Positions 12,712 through 19,965 of a stretch of 64,000 bases of DNA are shown here, in pieces. This DNA is from Chlorobiaceae bacterium (GTDB taxonomy: Bacteria > Bacteroidota > Chlorobiia > Chlorobiales > Chlorobiaceae). The DNA lies in assembly GCA_013335115.1 (NCBI GenBank), contig JAAXWQ010000003.1:62001-126000 (forward strand), read 5' to 3'. Below the pieces are notes generated by a model. The model was not told where the DNA came from and made no database searches. It saw nothing but the letters and a program-made list of their open reading frames with translations. How positions within the stretch are numbered: the stretch's first letter is position 1; each line of letters opens with the position of its first letter. The position numbers and the translations under genes were made by a program.

Positions 12712-14493
12712 TTACGGAACGGCGTTTGCCGACGGTTTGAGGGTCCAGTCGTCGATGTTGTAGAACGTACCCGAAATGTTCAGCACCGAACCGAGGATAC
12801 GCCGGTTGAAGCCATGGGTCTCCCTGATCCAGTAGAGGAACGTGACCGGCTGGTCGCGATGCAGGATCTGCTGGTACTCGACCCAGTAGGGGCGGGCGTC
12901 CTCGATCCGCATCTTCGACTTGGCAAGCTCGCTGAGCTGCTCGATCCTCGGGTTACGGTAACCGGTGAAGTTGAATCGGCTCTTGTCGAGATCCGAGCCC
13001 CAGACATCAAGCGGATCGATCTCGAGGCCGATCGACCATCCGGCCATCCATGCGTCGAGTTTGCGTGACTGCAGGTTCTCGAAGAAAACATTGGACTCCT
13101 GCATTTCGATCCTGCAGTCGATGCCGATCTCCCTGAGGTTCTGCTGGATCACCACGCAGGCGTAGTTCCTCCGGTCGTTGCCGGCGTTGGTGTAGAGCGT
13201 GAAGCTGAACTTTCGGCCGTCCTTCTGCCGGATGCCGTCGGGACCGGGTATCCACCCCTCCCGTTCGAGCATCTTCGCGGCAAGGGCCGGATCGTAGCCG
13301 TGGGGCTTTATCGTGTCGTCGTACGCCCACTTCAGCGACGGCGAGATGTCGGTGTTGCAGATCGTGCCATAGCTGCCGAGGTAACCGTCGATGATCGACT
13401 CGCGGTCGATGGCATGGGTCAGGGCCACGCGCACCGCCGGAGAACCGAAGATCGGGTGCGGCCTGATCTTGCCGGTCTTGTGGTACCAGTCGTGGTCGAT
13501 GTTCGACCAGCCGACATAGTCGAACACCCTGAGGCCGACCGTCCTGACCTCGATTGCGGGATTGGCTTTCCGGATTGCCCCGAAATCCTCGGGCTTCACG
13601 TTCTCGACCACATCTACCGCACCGGTCTGGAGCTGGGTGAGTCGCACGGTGTAATCGGGCACGACGCGGAACATGATCCTCCTGATGTTGCCCGGCTTGG
13701 GCAGCACGCACGAAGGGTTCGACGAGAGGGTCACCTCCTGCTGCCTGCTCCAGCCCGCCAGCCGGTAGGGACCGGAACCCACCGGGCGCATGTTGATCCT
13801 GGACTCACGGAACTCCTGCGGCTTCACCTCCTTCCAGACGTGCCCGGGCAACGGGGTGAGCGACGTGTGGAACAGGGCAAGGTGCTCGGGAACCGGCTTG
13901 TAAAAGCGGAACACCAGCGTCGTATCGTTCGGGGTCTCGATGGCCCGGTCGAAATCCACCGCGCCCTTCTCGGCACCCAGGAGCTCGGCGAGGTATTGCT
14001 GGCGGGGACTGGCGATCACCGGGTTGCCGTACATCCGGTAGGCGAACTTGAAATCGCCAGCAACGATCGGCTTGCCGTCCTCCCAACGGGCATCGCTCCT
14101 GAGGATATAGGTGATGGACCTGTGGTCCGGGGCCATGCTCCAGCTCTTTGCCAGGGCACCCCTGGGCGAACGGGCACCCTCGGCGTTCGTGACGGGGCGA
14201 AGGCTCTTTTCCAGCGCGAGGTAGTTGAGCAGGCCGGTCGACGTGTCGAACTCGCTCTGGAGCAGCGACGGGTAGATGAGGCCCGAGATGTTCGCGGAAG
14301 TCACCGACGAGCCGATCACCGGGTTGAGGTAGTCGGCGTCCCCGAGCATGGCAACCACCAGGGTCGTATCCCTCGCTGAACCTGAAAGCTTCTGGCCCCC
14401 CTTGGGCTTGCCGCATGACGACAGCATGCCAACGGTGGCGAGAAGGAACAGGAGGCTGCAGAAAAGGCGGAGCTTATTCGGTTTCATCGTCAT
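12712..14493 (-). CDS. Peptide ABC transporter substrate-binding lipoprotein (SBP_bac_5)
   Basis: This 593-residue family 5 extracytoplasmic binding protein starts with a lipoprotein signal: basic MKPNKLR, a hydrophobic FCSLLFLLATVG core and the lipobox LSSC with the modified cysteine near residue 27. Family features include SGLIYPSLL, LAKSWSMAPDHRSITYILR and ARWEDGKPIVAGDFKFAY. The C-terminal lobe has PLDVWGSDL. It begins 20 bp inside the end of hprK (ATG 14491-14493, or a second ATG six bases in), and the permease follows at 6 bp, so these two form a receptor and pore pair. The solute is not identifiable. Confidence 0.9.
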   Translation of the reverse strand: MTMKPNKLRLFCSLLFLLATVGMLSSCGKPKGGQKLSGSARDTTLVVAMLGDADYLNPVIGSSVTSANISGLIYPSLLQSEFDTSTGLLNYLALEKSLRPVTNAEGARSPRGALAKSWSMAPDHRSITYILRSDARWEDGKPIVAGDFKFAYRMYGNPVIASPRQQYLAELLGAEKGAVDFDRAIETPNDTTLVFRFYKPVPEHLALFHTSLTPLPGHVWKEVKPQEFRESRINMRPVGSGPYRLAGWSRQQEVTLSSNPSCVLPKPGNIRRIMFRVVPDYTVRLTQLQTGAVDVVENVKPEDFGAIRKANPAIEVRTVGLRVFDYVGWSNIDHDWYHKTGKIRPHPIFGSPAVRVALTHAIDRESIIDGYLGSYGTICNTDISPSLKWAYDDTIKPHGYDPALAAKMLEREGWIPGPDGIRQKDGRKFSFTLYTNAGNDRRNYACVVIQQNLREIGIDCRIEMQESNVFFENLQSRKLDAWMAGWSIGLEIDPLDVWGSDLDKSRFNFTGYRNPRIEQLSELAKSKMRIEDARPYWVEYQQILHRDQPVTFLYWIRETHGFNRRILGSVLNISGTFYNIDDWTLKPSANAVP

Positions 14494-15499
14494 GGTAAAG
14501 CGGGATTGAAGGGTCCGGCACCACCGACCGGTCCTTGTTGATAACGTTGCGGATCCTTTCGGTCAGGGCCTCGGCGGCGACATAGTTCGAGTAGCGCTTC
14601 AACAGGACGTTCAGGGCCACAACCTCGATGATGACCGTGATGTTCTTGCCGGGGAAGATCGGCAACTGCACCAGGGGAAGGTCGACCCCGAGCACCTTGA
14701 CGTTCTTCGTCTCCAGCCCGAGCCGTTCATACTCGCCCTCTTTGCTCCACTCGAGCAGTTCAACCACGACCTGCACCACCTTCCGGTCGCGGATAGCCCG
14801 GATGCCGAAGGTTGCGCGAACATCGACGACGCCCAGGCCGCGGATCTCCATGAAGTGGTCGATAATGTTGTTCCGCGAAGCGACGATCGTGGAGGTCTCC
14901 CCTTTCCGCTTGAGCACCACCACGTCGTCGGCGACCAGGCCATGCCCGCGTTCGACCAGGTCGAGCGCGATCTCCGACTTGCCCAGCCCGCTCTTGCCGG
15001 TAATCAACACACCGACGCCGTACACATCCACCATGGAGCCGTGGTACTGCTGGTACATCGAAAACTGCTCGTCGAGGAAGTCGGTAATGAAGTAGATCGC
15101 CTTGGTCGATGACTGGCGGGTGGTAAAGACCGGGATTCCCGCCTCGGTCGCCAGGTCGAGCAGCTCCTGGTCGAGCTTGTTGTTGCCGGTGAGGATGATG
15201 CACGGCATCCGGAACTTGACGAAGTTGGCGAAGGCCTGCCGCCGGACTTCCTGGCCGAGATGGTTCAGGAAACGCGTCTCGGTATTGCCGAGGACCTGTA
15301 CCCTCTTGTAGGTGAACAGGTTGGTGAAACCGGCGATGGCAAGGCCGGGGCGATGCAGGTCGCGTTCGAAGATACGCCGGGTCTGTTCATCGACACTGTT
15401 CAGCCGGCGAAGCTTCAGGTCGTACTTCGCGCCGATGTGCTCAAAAAAATAGGCGACCGTGATCGATCGCTTCTTCAAGCCCTTCTGTTCAAAATTCAT
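14474..15499 (-). CDS. hprK: HPr kinase/phosphorylase
   Basis: HprK phosphorylates HPr on serine and also removes that phosphate, linking metabolite levels to PTS-associated regulation. Its P-loop TGKSGLGKSE is at 168-176, preceded by the N-terminal MurF-like domain, with the HprK signature EIRGLGVVDV near 218 and a conserved C-terminal region (LVQLPIFPGKNITVIIEVVALN). At 341 residues it is slightly longer than the Firmicute enzymes. It lies 78 bp after hpf, a common pairing. No HPr or EI gene is in the window, so its substrate in this lineage is open. Confidence 0.94.
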   Translation of the reverse strand: MNFEQKGLKKRSITVAYFFEHIGAKYDLKLRRLNSVDEQTRRIFERDLHRPGLAIAGFTNLFTYKRVQVLGNTETRFLNHLGQEVRRQAFANFVKFRMPCIILTGNNKLDQELLDLATEAGIPVFTTRQSSTKAIYFITDFLDEQFSMYQQYHGSMVDVYGVGVLITGKSGLGKSEIALDLVERGHGLVADDVVVLKRKGETSTIVASRNNIIDHFMEIRGLGVVDVRATFGIRAIRDRKVVQVVVELLEWSKEGEYERLGLETKNVKVLGVDLPLVQLPIFPGKNITVIIEVVALNVLLKRYSNYVAAEALTERIRNVINKDRSVVPDPSIPLYHDDETE

Positions 15500-15577
15500 G
15501 CTCGGGAGATGCTATTGGTTCCACGCTGCCTTACATCGAACAGGGTCAGCAAGCTGACCCTGTTACGACAAGCCATA

Positions 15578-15904
15578 TCAGATGCTTCGCTGTTTTTCCT
15601 TGAACTTCTTCAACTGCCGCGACAGGGTGTCGATGCAGGTGTCGACGGCCTGTTCGTATGACTGTCCTGATTCGCAGGCGACAAAATCGTGCTGCGGAAC
15701 GTGGACTGATATTTCCGCGATCTTGTTGTTTTCGTAATCGTTCTTCTGATGGTCGAGGATGACATGACAACTCATCGGACCCGGATAAAACCTGGAAAGG
15801 CCGGAAGCCGCCTCCTGCGCATAGCCTTCGATGCTGTTGTGGTTGTTTGAATGCCGAAGGGTAACCTTGACGGAGACCGCTTCGTTCGTGAAGGACTTTG
15901 TCAT
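15578..15904 (-). CDS. hpf: Ribosome hibernation promoting factor, short type
   Basis: This 108-residue protein of the HPF/YfiA (RaiA) family binds the 30S decoding region and silences or pairs idle ribosomes. The family pattern is visible: VSVKVTLRHSNNHNSIEGYAQEAAS at the N-terminus, CHVILDHQKND in the middle, a beta strand AEISVHVPQHDF, and a C-terminal helix YEQAVDTCIDTLSRQLKKFKEKQR. It lacks the C-terminal dimerisation tail of long HPF. ATG 15902-15904 is chosen over upstream codons because GGAGG sits 5 nt before it. It lies between the xer gene and hprK. Confidence 0.93.
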   Translation of the reverse strand: MTKSFTNEAVSVKVTLRHSNNHNSIEGYAQEAASGLSRFYPGPMSCHVILDHQKNDYENNKIAEISVHVPQHDFVACESGQSYEQAVDTCIDTLSRQLKKFKEKQRSI

Positions 15905-15909
15905 ACATA

Positions 15910-15914
15910 CCTCC
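15910..15914 (-). promoter_or_regulatory. Shine-Dalgarno sequence for hpf
   Basis: GGAGG on the minus strand, 5 nt before ATG 15904. It fixes this start against the in-frame ATG 14 codons upstream. Confidence 0.75.
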
Positions 15915-15994
15915 ATTGAAAATAGGTGAATACTGGGAAAGAACATAACAGTGGCGAACCCGCGAACTGCAAACCTAAAGGATTGTTGCGGGGA

Positions 15995-16993
15995 TCAGGC
16001 TCGTGGATGTGATTTCCGGTAAACCTCCCTGAGCCTGCTGAAGGTCACATGGGTGTAAAGCTCCGTCGTGCTCAGGCTACTGTGGCCAAGCATCTCGCTG
16101 ACGCTCTTCAGGTCGGCGCCGGCATTCAGGAGGTGGGTGGCGAAACTGTGCCGGAGAATATGGGGGTTCTTCCTTTCCGACTCGGTAACCGGGGAGAGGT
16201 ACCGTTTTGTCATTCTCTGCACAAGCATGGGATATAGCTGTCTGCCTCTCGTGGTAACGAACGCCCTGGACGAAACTCCCGACCCATCTAGAGATATTCT
16301 AAAGAAGTTTCGGCGGACTTCAAAATAATTTCTGAGCGCGTCGGTGGCGGGTTTCCCGAGGGGTACGATGCGCTGCTTACGCCCCTTTCCGGTAATTTTC
16401 AGGAACCCGTTCTGCAGGTCGATGTCGACGGTGTCAAGGCCGATCACCTCTGAAAGGCGCAGGCCGCAACCGTAGAGGAGTTCGAGCACGGCAAGGTCCC
16501 TTGAGGCCTCGAACCCCGGGGCATTGACATCCTTGCCGCCGACGGACCGGGTCTCCGGAAAATGCTCGAACAGGCGGGCCGCTTCGCCCTCGCTCAGGAA
16601 CTCAGGCACGTTACGGCTCAACCGGGGGGTCATGACCAGCGAAAGCGCCGACTGCCCTATGGTGCCCGACTCCAGGAGGTAACGGTAACAGCTCTTGACC
16701 GAAGCGAGCTTCCGCGCGATGGAGCGGGGCTGGATGCCCCGGTCGAGCAGGCTGCCCATGAACAGCCTGACATCCACCGGCGCAGCCCGGCCCGGGTCGA
16801 GCGGGTCATCCTGGCCGAGCTCCCAGTGCTCCCGGAGAAACGTGAAGTACTGGATGAGGTCGGTCCTGTAGGCCGTCAGGGTTTTGGGCGAGACATTGGC
16901 CGAAGTTTCGAGGAACGAGAGAAACTCACCGATGCAGGGATGCGCGCCGGAGGCGGACCGTGAAGAGGAAGGTTTGGACAAGGGCTTCTTCAT
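15995..16993 (-). CDS. xerC: Tyrosine site-specific recombinase, XerC/XerD type
   Basis: Xer recombinases resolve chromosome dimers at dif. This 332-residue protein has a SAM-like N-terminal DNA-binding domain (FLSFLETSANVSPKTLTAYRTDL) and a complete catalytic domain: R179 (GCGLRLSEV), K203 (GKGRKQR), H278 and R281 (HILRH), H304 (LGHSS) and nucleophile Y313 (TELYTHV). Its place just upstream of hpf and hprK and downstream of housekeeping genes argues for a cellular Xer, not a phage or integron integrase. XerC versus XerD cannot be settled from this alone. The ATG overlaps the stop of the preceding gene by 4 bp. Confidence 0.9.
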   Translation of the reverse strand: MKKPLSKPSSSRSASGAHPCIGEFLSFLETSANVSPKTLTAYRTDLIQYFTFLREHWELGQDDPLDPGRAAPVDVRLFMGSLLDRGIQPRSIARKLASVKSCYRYLLESGTIGQSALSLVMTPRLSRNVPEFLSEGEAARLFEHFPETRSVGGKDVNAPGFEASRDLAVLELLYGCGLRLSEVIGLDTVDIDLQNGFLKITGKGRKQRIVPLGKPATDALRNYFEVRRNFFRISLDGSGVSSRAFVTTRGRQLYPMLVQRMTKRYLSPVTESERKNPHILRHSFATHLLNAGADLKSVSEMLGHSSLSTTELYTHVTFSRLREVYRKSHPRA

Positions 16994-17826
16994 GGAAGCA
17001 TGACGCCGACAAGTTCCTCGTTCTCCCTGATGTAGTACAAGACCGAGTCCCTGACCAGGAAATTATTGAACAGCGGCGCCGGTGCGGCCGCGGCCATGAT
17101 CCCCTCGTGCACCGTCACCCCTCCGACGCCGGCCCTGACCGTGGAACGCCAGGCTCCCGGCAGGAGCGATGGCATGTGCCGCCCTTCGACCGTCGCGACC
17201 CCGACCTCGACGACCTCTACCGGGCCGTCGGACGACATGCGGGCTTCGGGAAGGGCGATGCCCTGCCTCGACTCCTCGCTTTCGGCCGACATCCTGAGGA
17301 AGTTCGGGCGTTCGTGGCCGGTGCCCAGGGACTCGACGACATCCCCGTTCCGTGGATCGATCAGCCAGTATTCCCGCTCCGGGAAACCGGCGAACATGCG
17401 GGTCCGGTAGACAAGGAGGGCATCGCCGAGATTGGCGGCGAACACCGCCTCCGGCCGTCCCCATACAACGCGGCGGGCCGCCAGGTCGACAGCCCAAAGT
17501 CCCTGGTGCTCAGGGCTTCCCGGCTGGAAGGAATGACAGAAGAGCAAACCGCCATGGGTCGTCTCCAACCCGATCATCCACCCTTCGCCGACAGGCAGCT
17601 CCGATCCCTCGGCGAGCATGAGCGTGAAATCGTCGCAAACCGCGCAGCCGCTCGGCGCCTCAAGGCAGAAAAGTGATGCCGTGCGTGTGGCTGGAGAGCG
17701 CTTCAGGCCTGCAACCACCCCCCTTTCGGGAAACATGAGCTGCCAGATGACCGCCCCCTTCCCCGCATGCCAGGACCAGCTCCGGGTGAGTGAACCTTCC
17801 CCTGCCCCCAGGTCGGCCCGACTCAT
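16990..17826 (-). CDS. Uncharacterised protein, DUF4905-like
   Basis: A 278-residue soluble protein with no signal peptide or membrane segment. It is rich in short beta strands with repeated W and aromatic turns (SWSWHAGKGAVIWQL, GLWAVDLAARRVVWG, EREYWLIDPRNGDVVESL). This pattern resembles a beta-propeller or DUF4905 proteins of Bacteroidetes and Chlorobi, by recollection and not by search. It overlaps the methyltransferase gene upstream and the xer gene downstream by 4 bp each, so the three are translationally coupled. No function can be named. Confidence 0.75.
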   Translation of the reverse strand: MSRADLGAGEGSLTRSWSWHAGKGAVIWQLMFPERGVVAGLKRSPATRTASLFCLEAPSGCAVCDDFTLMLAEGSELPVGEGWMIGLETTHGGLLFCHSFQPGSPEHQGLWAVDLAARRVVWGRPEAVFAANLGDALLVYRTRMFAGFPEREYWLIDPRNGDVVESLGTGHERPNFLRMSAESEESRQGIALPEARMSSDGPVEVVEVGVATVEGRHMPSLLPGAWRSTVRAGVGGVTVHEGIMAAAAPAPLFNNFLVRDSVLYYIRENEELVGVMLP

Positions 17827-18560
17827 TTCACGGCCCGTTCAAGTTTGTAGATCGTAACGGCCACGGTCTTGTCGCCTGTGGCGTCGTGCATCTGCGACTC
17901 GGTCACCACGAACCCGTTCTCGCGCACCAGTTCGATGAACTGCTCCGCCAACCGGCGCCTCGGATCGGCGATGTAAGCCGCGCCCCCCTCCTTGAGCAGG
18001 CTTTCGATGGCGGTAATGATCGGCAGGAGGTTGACCCGCTCATACAGCACGTCGGCCGCAATGACGAAATCGAACTTCTCGTCGTTCCTGACCATCCGCC
18101 AGTCGAGCCGGCCGGTATCGAGGGAAACGCCGTTGCGGAGCGCATTGTACACGACGAACCGCAGCGCCTCGGTGGAGTAGTCGGTGCAGAGCACCTTCGC
18201 CCCGCGCCTCGCGGCGGCCACGCTCGCCATACCGACGCCAGCGCCAAGCTCGATGACCGATTTGCCCTCGATGTCGAGCTCCTCCATAATGACATGCGAC
18301 AGGGTCACGGCCGCCGGCCAGATCTCGGCCCAGTAAGGCATCTGCTCATCCTTGACGAACTCCTCGGGATCGATCCGGTCGAGCAGGGCGTAGCTGTCGA
18401 GCACGCTGAGAAAGCTGAAACCGGACTCCCCGAACCGGTAAGGAACCTCCCGAAGGTCGTATTCGGCGGCGAGTTCGTCGTGCAGGCGAAGCAGTTCTGC
18501 CTCGACGCCGGGATCACCGGGGACGACCGTAGCGGGCACATGGTGTCTGGATGTAATCAT
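17823..18560 (-). CDS. Class I SAM-dependent methyltransferase, METTL21-like
   Basis: The 245-residue protein has the Rossmann methyltransferase motifs: motif I VIELGAGVGMASVAAARRG near 93-111, acidic strand LCTDYS, and post-motif stretch FDFVIAADVLYE near 170. The DVLYE motif and the upstream MPYWAEIWPAAVTLSHVI are typical of the Methyltransf_16 / METTL21 lysine methyltransferase group, so a protein target is plausible but inferred. It is first in the long minus-strand run down to 8904 and overlaps the next gene by 4 bp. Confidence 0.85.
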   Translation of the reverse strand: MITSRHHVPATVVPGDPGVEAELLRLHDELAAEYDLREVPYRFGESGFSFLSVLDSYALLDRIDPEEFVKDEQMPYWAEIWPAAVTLSHVIMEELDIEGKSVIELGAGVGMASVAAARRGAKVLCTDYSTEALRFVVYNALRNGVSLDTGRLDWRMVRNDEKFDFVIAADVLYERVNLLPIITAIESLLKEGGAAYIADPRRRLAEQFIELVRENGFVVTESQMHDATGDKTVAVTIYKLERAVK

Positions 18561-18686
18561 GGCGAGGGTTGGCTGAAGGATATGAAACAGGCAAATATCG
18601 CCATGAAGTTAATGAAAATCAACGCTGTTTTCTATTTTGCGGCAGGAATGGATGCATCACCTCAACGACTAACCAGCGACATCGCC

Positions 18687-19040
18687 ATGAAAAAAGAGCT
18701 CCTCGAAGTCTTCGACAACACCTACCCCGGTCGGGATTATACCATCCAGATCGTCAACCCCGAGTTCACCTCGGTCTGCCCGAAGACGGGCCTGCCTGAC
18801 TTCGGCACCATCACCATCACCTACGTGCCCAGCAAGAGCTGCATCGAGCTCAAGTCCCTGAAGTACTATTTCCTCGAGTTCCGCAACGCCGGCATCTTCT
18901 ACGAGAATATCACCAACCGCCTCCTCGACGACCTGGTCGCAGCCTGCCAGCCCAAGAGCATGACCGTCAAAACCGACTGGAACGCCAGGGGCGGCATCAC
19001 CGAATCGATCACCGTCACCTACACCGCGTCGAACGCCTGA
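18687..19040 (+). CDS. queF: 7-cyano-7-deazaguanine reductase (preQ0 reductase)
   Basis: QueF reduces preQ0 to preQ1 with NADPH in queuosine synthesis. This is the short unimodular form, 117 residues from ATG 18687 (MKKELLEVFDN). The catalytic cysteine lies in FTSVCPKTGLPDFG, followed by the QueF signature CIELKSLKYYFLEFRNAG. The frame stays open far upstream across the methyltransferase, and ATGs at 18604 and 18649 would add 28 or 13 residues. The chosen start matches the family length, but no strong Shine-Dalgarno sequence decides it. I see no preQ1 riboswitch upstream. It is a single gene ending in a shared terminator. Confidence 0.93.
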   Translation: MKKELLEVFDNTYPGRDYTIQIVNPEFTSVCPKTGLPDFGTITITYVPSKSCIELKSLKYYFLEFRNAGIFYENITNRLLDDLVAACQPKSMTVKTDWNARGGITESITVTYTASNA

Positions 19041-19080
19041 CCGGTTCAAGGACTGCGCCCATGCCGGGCGCACCAACAGA

Positions 19081-19107
19081 AAACCCCGGAGGTTCGCTCC
19101 GGGGTTC
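19081..19107. terminator. Terminator between queF and pscC
   Basis: A 9-bp stem (AACCCCGGA / TCCGGGGTT) with a 7-nt loop lies between the convergent genes. The T-run is better on the minus strand (GGGGTTTTCTG), so it mainly ends pscC transcription. Confidence 0.78.
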
Positions 19108-19138
19108 ATCTAAAATCCGTTGTGCTTTTTATCTGCGA

Positions 19139-19762
19139 TCAGAACTTTTCGTGAAGCCAAATGCCGATGGTCTTTACCTCGTCGTCGCTGATGCCTGCTC
19201 CCGGGAAGCCCTGCATGCGCTTGACGATCAGGTTAACCTGGCCGGTCTTCTTGTACTTGGTCATGAAGAGGTCCTTGACGGAGTCCAGGGTGTGGCACTT
19301 GTTGCAACGGGCGTCGGTCAGGGTCTTGGCTGCAGCAAAGTCAAAGCCTGCCGGTGCGGGCGGCACGTCGCTGGTGGCTGCCGGCTTGGAAAGGAATTCG
19401 TTGAGTTCCGATACCGTCCTGATGTACTTGCCTTCGACGGTGGTGGTTCGGCCCTGCTCCCAGTAGACCCTGAGGCTGAAGAACATCACCATGACGATGA
19501 CGAAGATGCTGAGCGGGAAACTGAGGAACCATTTGTCGCTGATTGCAGAAGACATCTTGCCGAGCCCCATGATGATCAGGGAAGCGCAGAAGATGAGCAG
19601 GAACCATCCCATGAAGGACCTGAGAGGAGTCAGGATCGGGGAAATGGTCTTGGCCGGCACGGCATATCCGGTGAGGAACGAGACGCCGAAAAACAATGCC
19701 CCCATTAACACAGCCCCGCCAATAGCCAGAGCAATAAGCTTACCATTTGACTTGTTGTCCAT
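19139..19762 (-). CDS. pscC: P840 reaction-centre cytochrome c-551 (PscC, cytochrome cz)
   Basis: PscC is the membrane-bound monohaem cytochrome that re-reduces P840+ in the homodimeric type I reaction centre of green sulfur bacteria. The 207-residue protein has the expected architecture. Three membrane helices (about residues 9-31, 51-69 and 81-100) are followed by a periplasmic haem domain with CNKCH at 153-157 and a probable axial methionine in KRMQGFPGAGIS near 183. Length and layout match the known protein closely. The gene is monocistronic, with a promoter 39 to 68 bp upstream of its ATG, and lies divergent from ppc. Confidence 0.95.
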   Translation of the reverse strand: MDNKSNGKLIALAIGGAVLMGALFFGVSFLTGYAVPAKTISPILTPLRSFMGWFLLIFCASLIIMGLGKMSSAISDKWFLSFPLSIFVIVMVMFFSLRVYWEQGRTTTVEGKYIRTVSELNEFLSKPAATSDVPPAPAGFDFAAAKTLTDARCNKCHTLDSVKDLFMTKYKKTGQVNLIVKRMQGFPGAGISDDEVKTIGIWLHEKF

Positions 19763-19800
19763 GACTGGTAATTGAATTTGGTGTTAGCCTCTTGAAAGAA

Positions 19801-19830
19801 ATAATAAGTCAAGATAAACATAATTGACAA
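19801..19830 (-). promoter_or_regulatory. Predicted sigma-70-type promoter of pscC
   Basis: Read on the minus strand: TTGTCA (19830-19825), an 18-bp spacer, and TATTAT (19806-19801), each one mismatch from consensus. The predicted leader is about 30 nt. Confidence 0.6.
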
Positions 19831-19965
19831 AGGCGGCAAACAATTAACATGTAAAAAGCTGGCGCCCGGGAACGAATAAAAGGGCGGGCCCCGTTTGGCA
19901 ACTGGCTGAACCGTGGTTATGTTATTCATGGCACATCCTGCCGTTCCACCAAGAAATCCTGGCCC

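Noticed and set aside
16260-16330. AT-rich patch inside the xer gene as an insertion
   Set aside because: The frame is intact, all catalytic residues are in place and the protein has normal length.
18561-18686. preQ1 riboswitch before queF
   Set aside because: No A-rich tail and pseudoknot pattern of preQ1 aptamers could be found.
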